From assembly GCA_029204225.1 (NCBI GenBank), contig CM055113.1:33157250-33221249 (forward strand): a stretch of 64,000 nucleotides of DNA, in the 5' to 3' direction. This document shows, in pieces, positions 60,881 to 64,000 of the stretch (within the stretch, counting starts at the first letter, position 1; each line of letters starts with the position of its first letter). The translations under genes and the position numbers were made by a program. A model generated the notes under the pieces. It ran no database searches. It saw only the letters and a list, made by a program, of their open reading frames with translations, and had not been told where the DNA came from. The DNA is from Diphasiastrum complanatum (lineage: Eukaryota > Streptophyta > Lycopodiopsida > Lycopodiales > Lycopodiaceae).

Positions 60881-63312
60881 TTTCTGGAAATGGTTGAAGA
60901 TTGGACCCTATATTGGATATAGGATGGTCAGATAGTCTTTTTTATTTTCTGATGATTGGATCTAAAAGCAAAGGACTTTCTTGGAGAGAAAAATGGTGGT
61001 ATGGGACATCAGTGATTTCAAAGAGGAAATTCTTGTGTGAGAATGATATGTAAACCAGTGATTAGTATTTACATTATTGGTAATGCTAACAGTTGAAACC
61101 ATTGGTTAAACTTGGTTAGGGTATTTGGAGTGGTTATGAGATATAGATCCGGATCCCTCAATAGTATCTCATAATTTTCAAATCCAAAACCCTTAAAAGC
61201 TATTTCTCTTTTAATTTTAAACCTCTACTTTTTAAAAATTTCTTATATACGAAACAATTGGATTGAGCATATAATTCCTTCCAGAGTAGAACTAGATTCT
61301 GTAGGACTGTTTAAGTTATATGAATTCATACTTCCGTTTCAGTTTATGAATATAGATCAGAATCAATTGATGTTTTCAACTGAATAAATGAAAATCAGAC
61401 TTCCAAATGATTATTTCTATTTGATAGTTGTTTATTGAGAGTAATGTTCTATGACTCGAGATAAGATATTTTATGATTTTAAGAAAAAAGTCCGATTGTA
61501 ATAGTATGGGATACTCGTTACTGACTTTTTCAAATCTTTGATATCTTATATATTGTCTCCTGGAAAATTTTTGATTGAAATTATGGAATTTCTTTAAAAA
61601 TAGGAAGAAGAAAATGATAGGAATAAGACTTTCATGGGATCAACCAGTTTGCATAAGATTTCTTTCGTAGAATCCAGTATTTGTGCAATGGTGGAACTAT
61701 CTAGTGGAATAGAGGAATTCTCTAGTGATTGTTTCGAATAATCTGAAACTAGAGTGATTTTGGGAGTTTTGAGTTGTGAGATATTTATGAATATGGGAAG
61801 TAGTGGTAAAGATTAAATTAAGGCTCACTGATTGGTCTACCAAGTACCATTTAGTTATGGATTGGATCAAAGAAATAAAGCTTTAATCTTAACCTTATGT
61901 CCAAAGATGTCTGTATAAGTCAGCCTAATCTTGGTTTGTGCACTAAGATCTGAAGTAGGTCGATTGATTGAAGGAATTTTGTTGATAAAAGTATGATGGT
62001 TGGAAAACTTGTGATGTGGAATTATTTACTTCAGAGATTTCCCAAATATGTCATTTACTCAAGAGAAATAGAATCTTTTGTAGCTGAGTTACAAGATTCG
62101 TAGTGGGATATGTTACAATTGGATATCAGATCCTAATGGTTCCAAGAATGTTAAATTGAATTTTGGGAATTTAGCAGAACTTTGTAATCTCTAGATGCTA
62201 TTCTAGGTGATTGTATAGAGTTTATCTTGTTGAAGACATGTGTTATAGTGGTCTTTAATTACTTGGTTGATTGTAGAATTTGGAACTCATAATCTGGTTA
62301 AGAATCGAGTTGAAAAAAATTCTTGAAATCCAGTGATTTTCCTTGAGGAAAAGATTTCAAAATGATTCTTTTATGTCCTAAGTTGTATGTTGTGCATATA
62401 CTCCAATATTTTTTTCTAATGATTAAGTATGCTTTTGGAATCCTGTAAATTATGATTGACGAATCATAAGATTCTAAATGTTTATGATTGACCGATCATA
62501 AATTGATACTTAGAGATCATTAGAAGCTTATAAGAAAATGTGAGGATTCTTAAGATAATGAGTAATTCTTGATCAATTGGGTGAGTCAAGGATTTAGATT
62601 TGTTGGATGAACACTAAATTCCTTTACTCTAGCACATACTTGAGATTGTGTGGATCTCACAGACATTTTCATTAAGTAATTGCTTACTTATGAGGAATTT
62701 GCTTACCTTATAGATTGTAGTCTATAAGTGCTTGTGTGAAAAGTTCAATCTATATCCCCAAATTTATAGGAGACAGATAAATCTATTAAGATACAGATAA
62801 TTGCTGATTTCTTGCATATGATGCTAGAAATGGGCATGTTAACTCATTAAAGTAACTACAGTACTCTGGCTTGAGTTGTAATTATCTGAGACTTGATGGA
62901 TCTCCTAGAGATTTTAGATGACTAAATTGTGGTATTTTAAAATATTTGGATATTCTAAGAATATGTGTACCAAGAAGCCGCAAGAAATTAAAATGGAATT
63001 TCTTTAGCTTTTGGATTGGATTTCTGAAATAAGGTAAATCACCCAATGTTTCATGTAATTGGGATTACATGAAGGTGATGAACTTTTCTTTTGGATAAGA
63101 TCAACCCATTTAGAAGATTTATAGCTTAGTGTATCTTGGGGATTTGAGTTTGTATTCATGACTAGAGACAAGCTTTTGAAAAATTGTTGCATCTTTGAAT
63201 ATTTATTCAGATGGAAAGATTAGACTAAGAATAATTATTCATGGGAAAGATTTGAAAGCCTAAGGAATAGTTTCATGTATTCTTTATTTCGTTCTGAGGA
63301 CAAAACCTATTT

Positions 63313-63325
63313 AAGGGAGGAAGAA
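63313..63325 (+). promoter_or_regulatory. Polypurine tract
   Basis: AAGGGAGGAAGAA immediately before the 3' LTR; the start point for plus-strand DNA synthesis in LTR elements. Confidence 0.88.
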
Positions 63326-63815
63326 TGTTATGGCCATATTCCGCTAAGGACATGGAATATTCCTAATATTGTAGATCGGCCCTCCAGAGTTCGAGATTAT
63401 TGGTCACGCCGAGATTTGATTCCACATCAAGGCATGTTGGTGACTAATGACCTTGAGAGGACCCATACACTCTAATTGAGACATATGGAGTAGTGCATGT
63501 CCGTGTGACTGTTATAGGCAGGAGGTATGCATGAAGAGCTGTGATCTATTTATAGTTGACCTGCCGCGGAGCTTGCATGGGTTCATGCACAGGATCCTAC
63601 TCTCTATATATTGAGATAGTGATTATTCCATCGACGACTTTGGTCTAGGTTACCTGATGAGCTCTTCTCCTCTTGCTATCACATGGCATGGCTTGGGGGC
63701 TAGATCCGGAGAATTCTCCAGGAGGGATCTAGGATTGGTTGGGTGGTTTTGCTCCATAATCTCTCTTGTGTTTTCCTATCCTCATCTTAGGGGTTTCTCC
63801 CTAGTGGTCTTTACA
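63326..63815 (+). repeat. 3' LTR (490 bp)
   Basis: Same ends as the 5' LTR, followed by the GATGT duplication. Confidence 0.93.
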
Positions 63816-63820
63816 GATGT

Positions 63821-63972
63821 GTTGGCACCAATGCCACCAGTTGAGCATTCACTACCCCAGAACATGTGCGTACAAACCAATTGTACATGACTCCAGATTT
63901 TGAAAGCAAGTTCGAGAGGACACGTAGGTTAAATCGAAGACGAATGGCAAAGAGAAGAAATTTAGCTTTGTA
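63821..63972 (+). pseudogene. 3' part of the frame split by the retrotransposon
   Basis: Continues from 58156: a stop soon after the junction (ATS then stop), then TPDFESKFERTRRLNRRRMA and KRRNLAL, ending at a TAG at about 63972. Arg-rich like the 5' part. Confidence 0.3.
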
Positions 63973-64000
63973 GTTCTCTTTGGTTGAGCCTACAATTACA

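Larger units (their letters stand above)
58157..63815 (+). mobile_element. Structurally complete LTR retrotransposon, 5659 bp
   Basis: Two LTRs, a primer site, a polypurine tract and a GATGT target duplication (58152-58156 and 63816-63820). The LTRs differ at about 37 positions by my count (roughly 92% identical), many of them C/T or G/A. The interior is full of stops. The RT piece near 60740-60850 is of the Ty3/gypsy type. TATATATTGAGG lies 200 bases before the LTR end. Confidence 0.92.

Overview
The window is plant nuclear DNA. Evidence: GT-AG introns inside broken transposon genes, plant-type Ty1/copia and Ty3 retroelements with tRNA-iMet and tRNA-Asp primer sites, CACTA and Helitron genes, long (GA/CT)n tracts, and an intronless leucine-rich-repeat gene family of the LRX (leucine-rich repeat extensin) type. 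The lineage cannot be fixed from sequence alone; a large, repeat-rich genome is likely.

Real genes are few. Three copies of one secreted LRR protein gene are present: a 5' part at the left edge (1-469, minus) and two full, intact copies (34774-35877 and 49720-50826, plus). They share about 0.8-1 kb of upstream DNA, and the two full copies share about 0.5 kb downstream, so they come from duplication of a whole transcription unit. They have the N-terminal LRX domain, the LRRs and the Cys-rich hinge, but end before any extensin domain.

Almost everything else is nested mobile DNA. Left part (3.4-11.9 kb): a Ty3 LTR fragment, a Ty3 gag-protease relic with an Asp/Pro/Glu repeat, and a minus-strand copia element with a repeated primer-site array and a 924-bp LTR. 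Middle (12.1-33.7 kb): a 7.6-kb composite block (CACTA tnp2 transposase, a divergently oriented partner gene, a Helitron Rep piece, a gene-like fragment, a copia piece and a hairpin) occurs twice in direct orientation, about 99.7% identical. Copy 1 splits a separate Helitron Rep reading frame whose halves lie on either side (19975-19687 and 12089-11863). Between the copies is a tail-to-tail pair of spliced genes (20020-20740 plus; 22306-20760 minus) that looks like a two-gene DNA transposon I cannot assign to a named family. A second copy of its plus-strand gene lies at 53950-55394 and ends at a copia LTR. These two regions are the best candidates for an undescribed system.

Right part (36-64 kb): copia gag-pol relics at 40.5-42.0, 43.8-44.8, 45.8-46.3, 53.3-53.7 and 55.9-56.0 kb; partial Ty3-type LTRs; a GC-rich foldback 0.65 kb upstream of the third LRR gene; and one structurally complete LTR retrotransposon (58157-63815) with two LTRs, primer site, polypurine tract and a 5-bp target duplication. 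No RNA genes, CRISPR arrays or bacterial features were seen.
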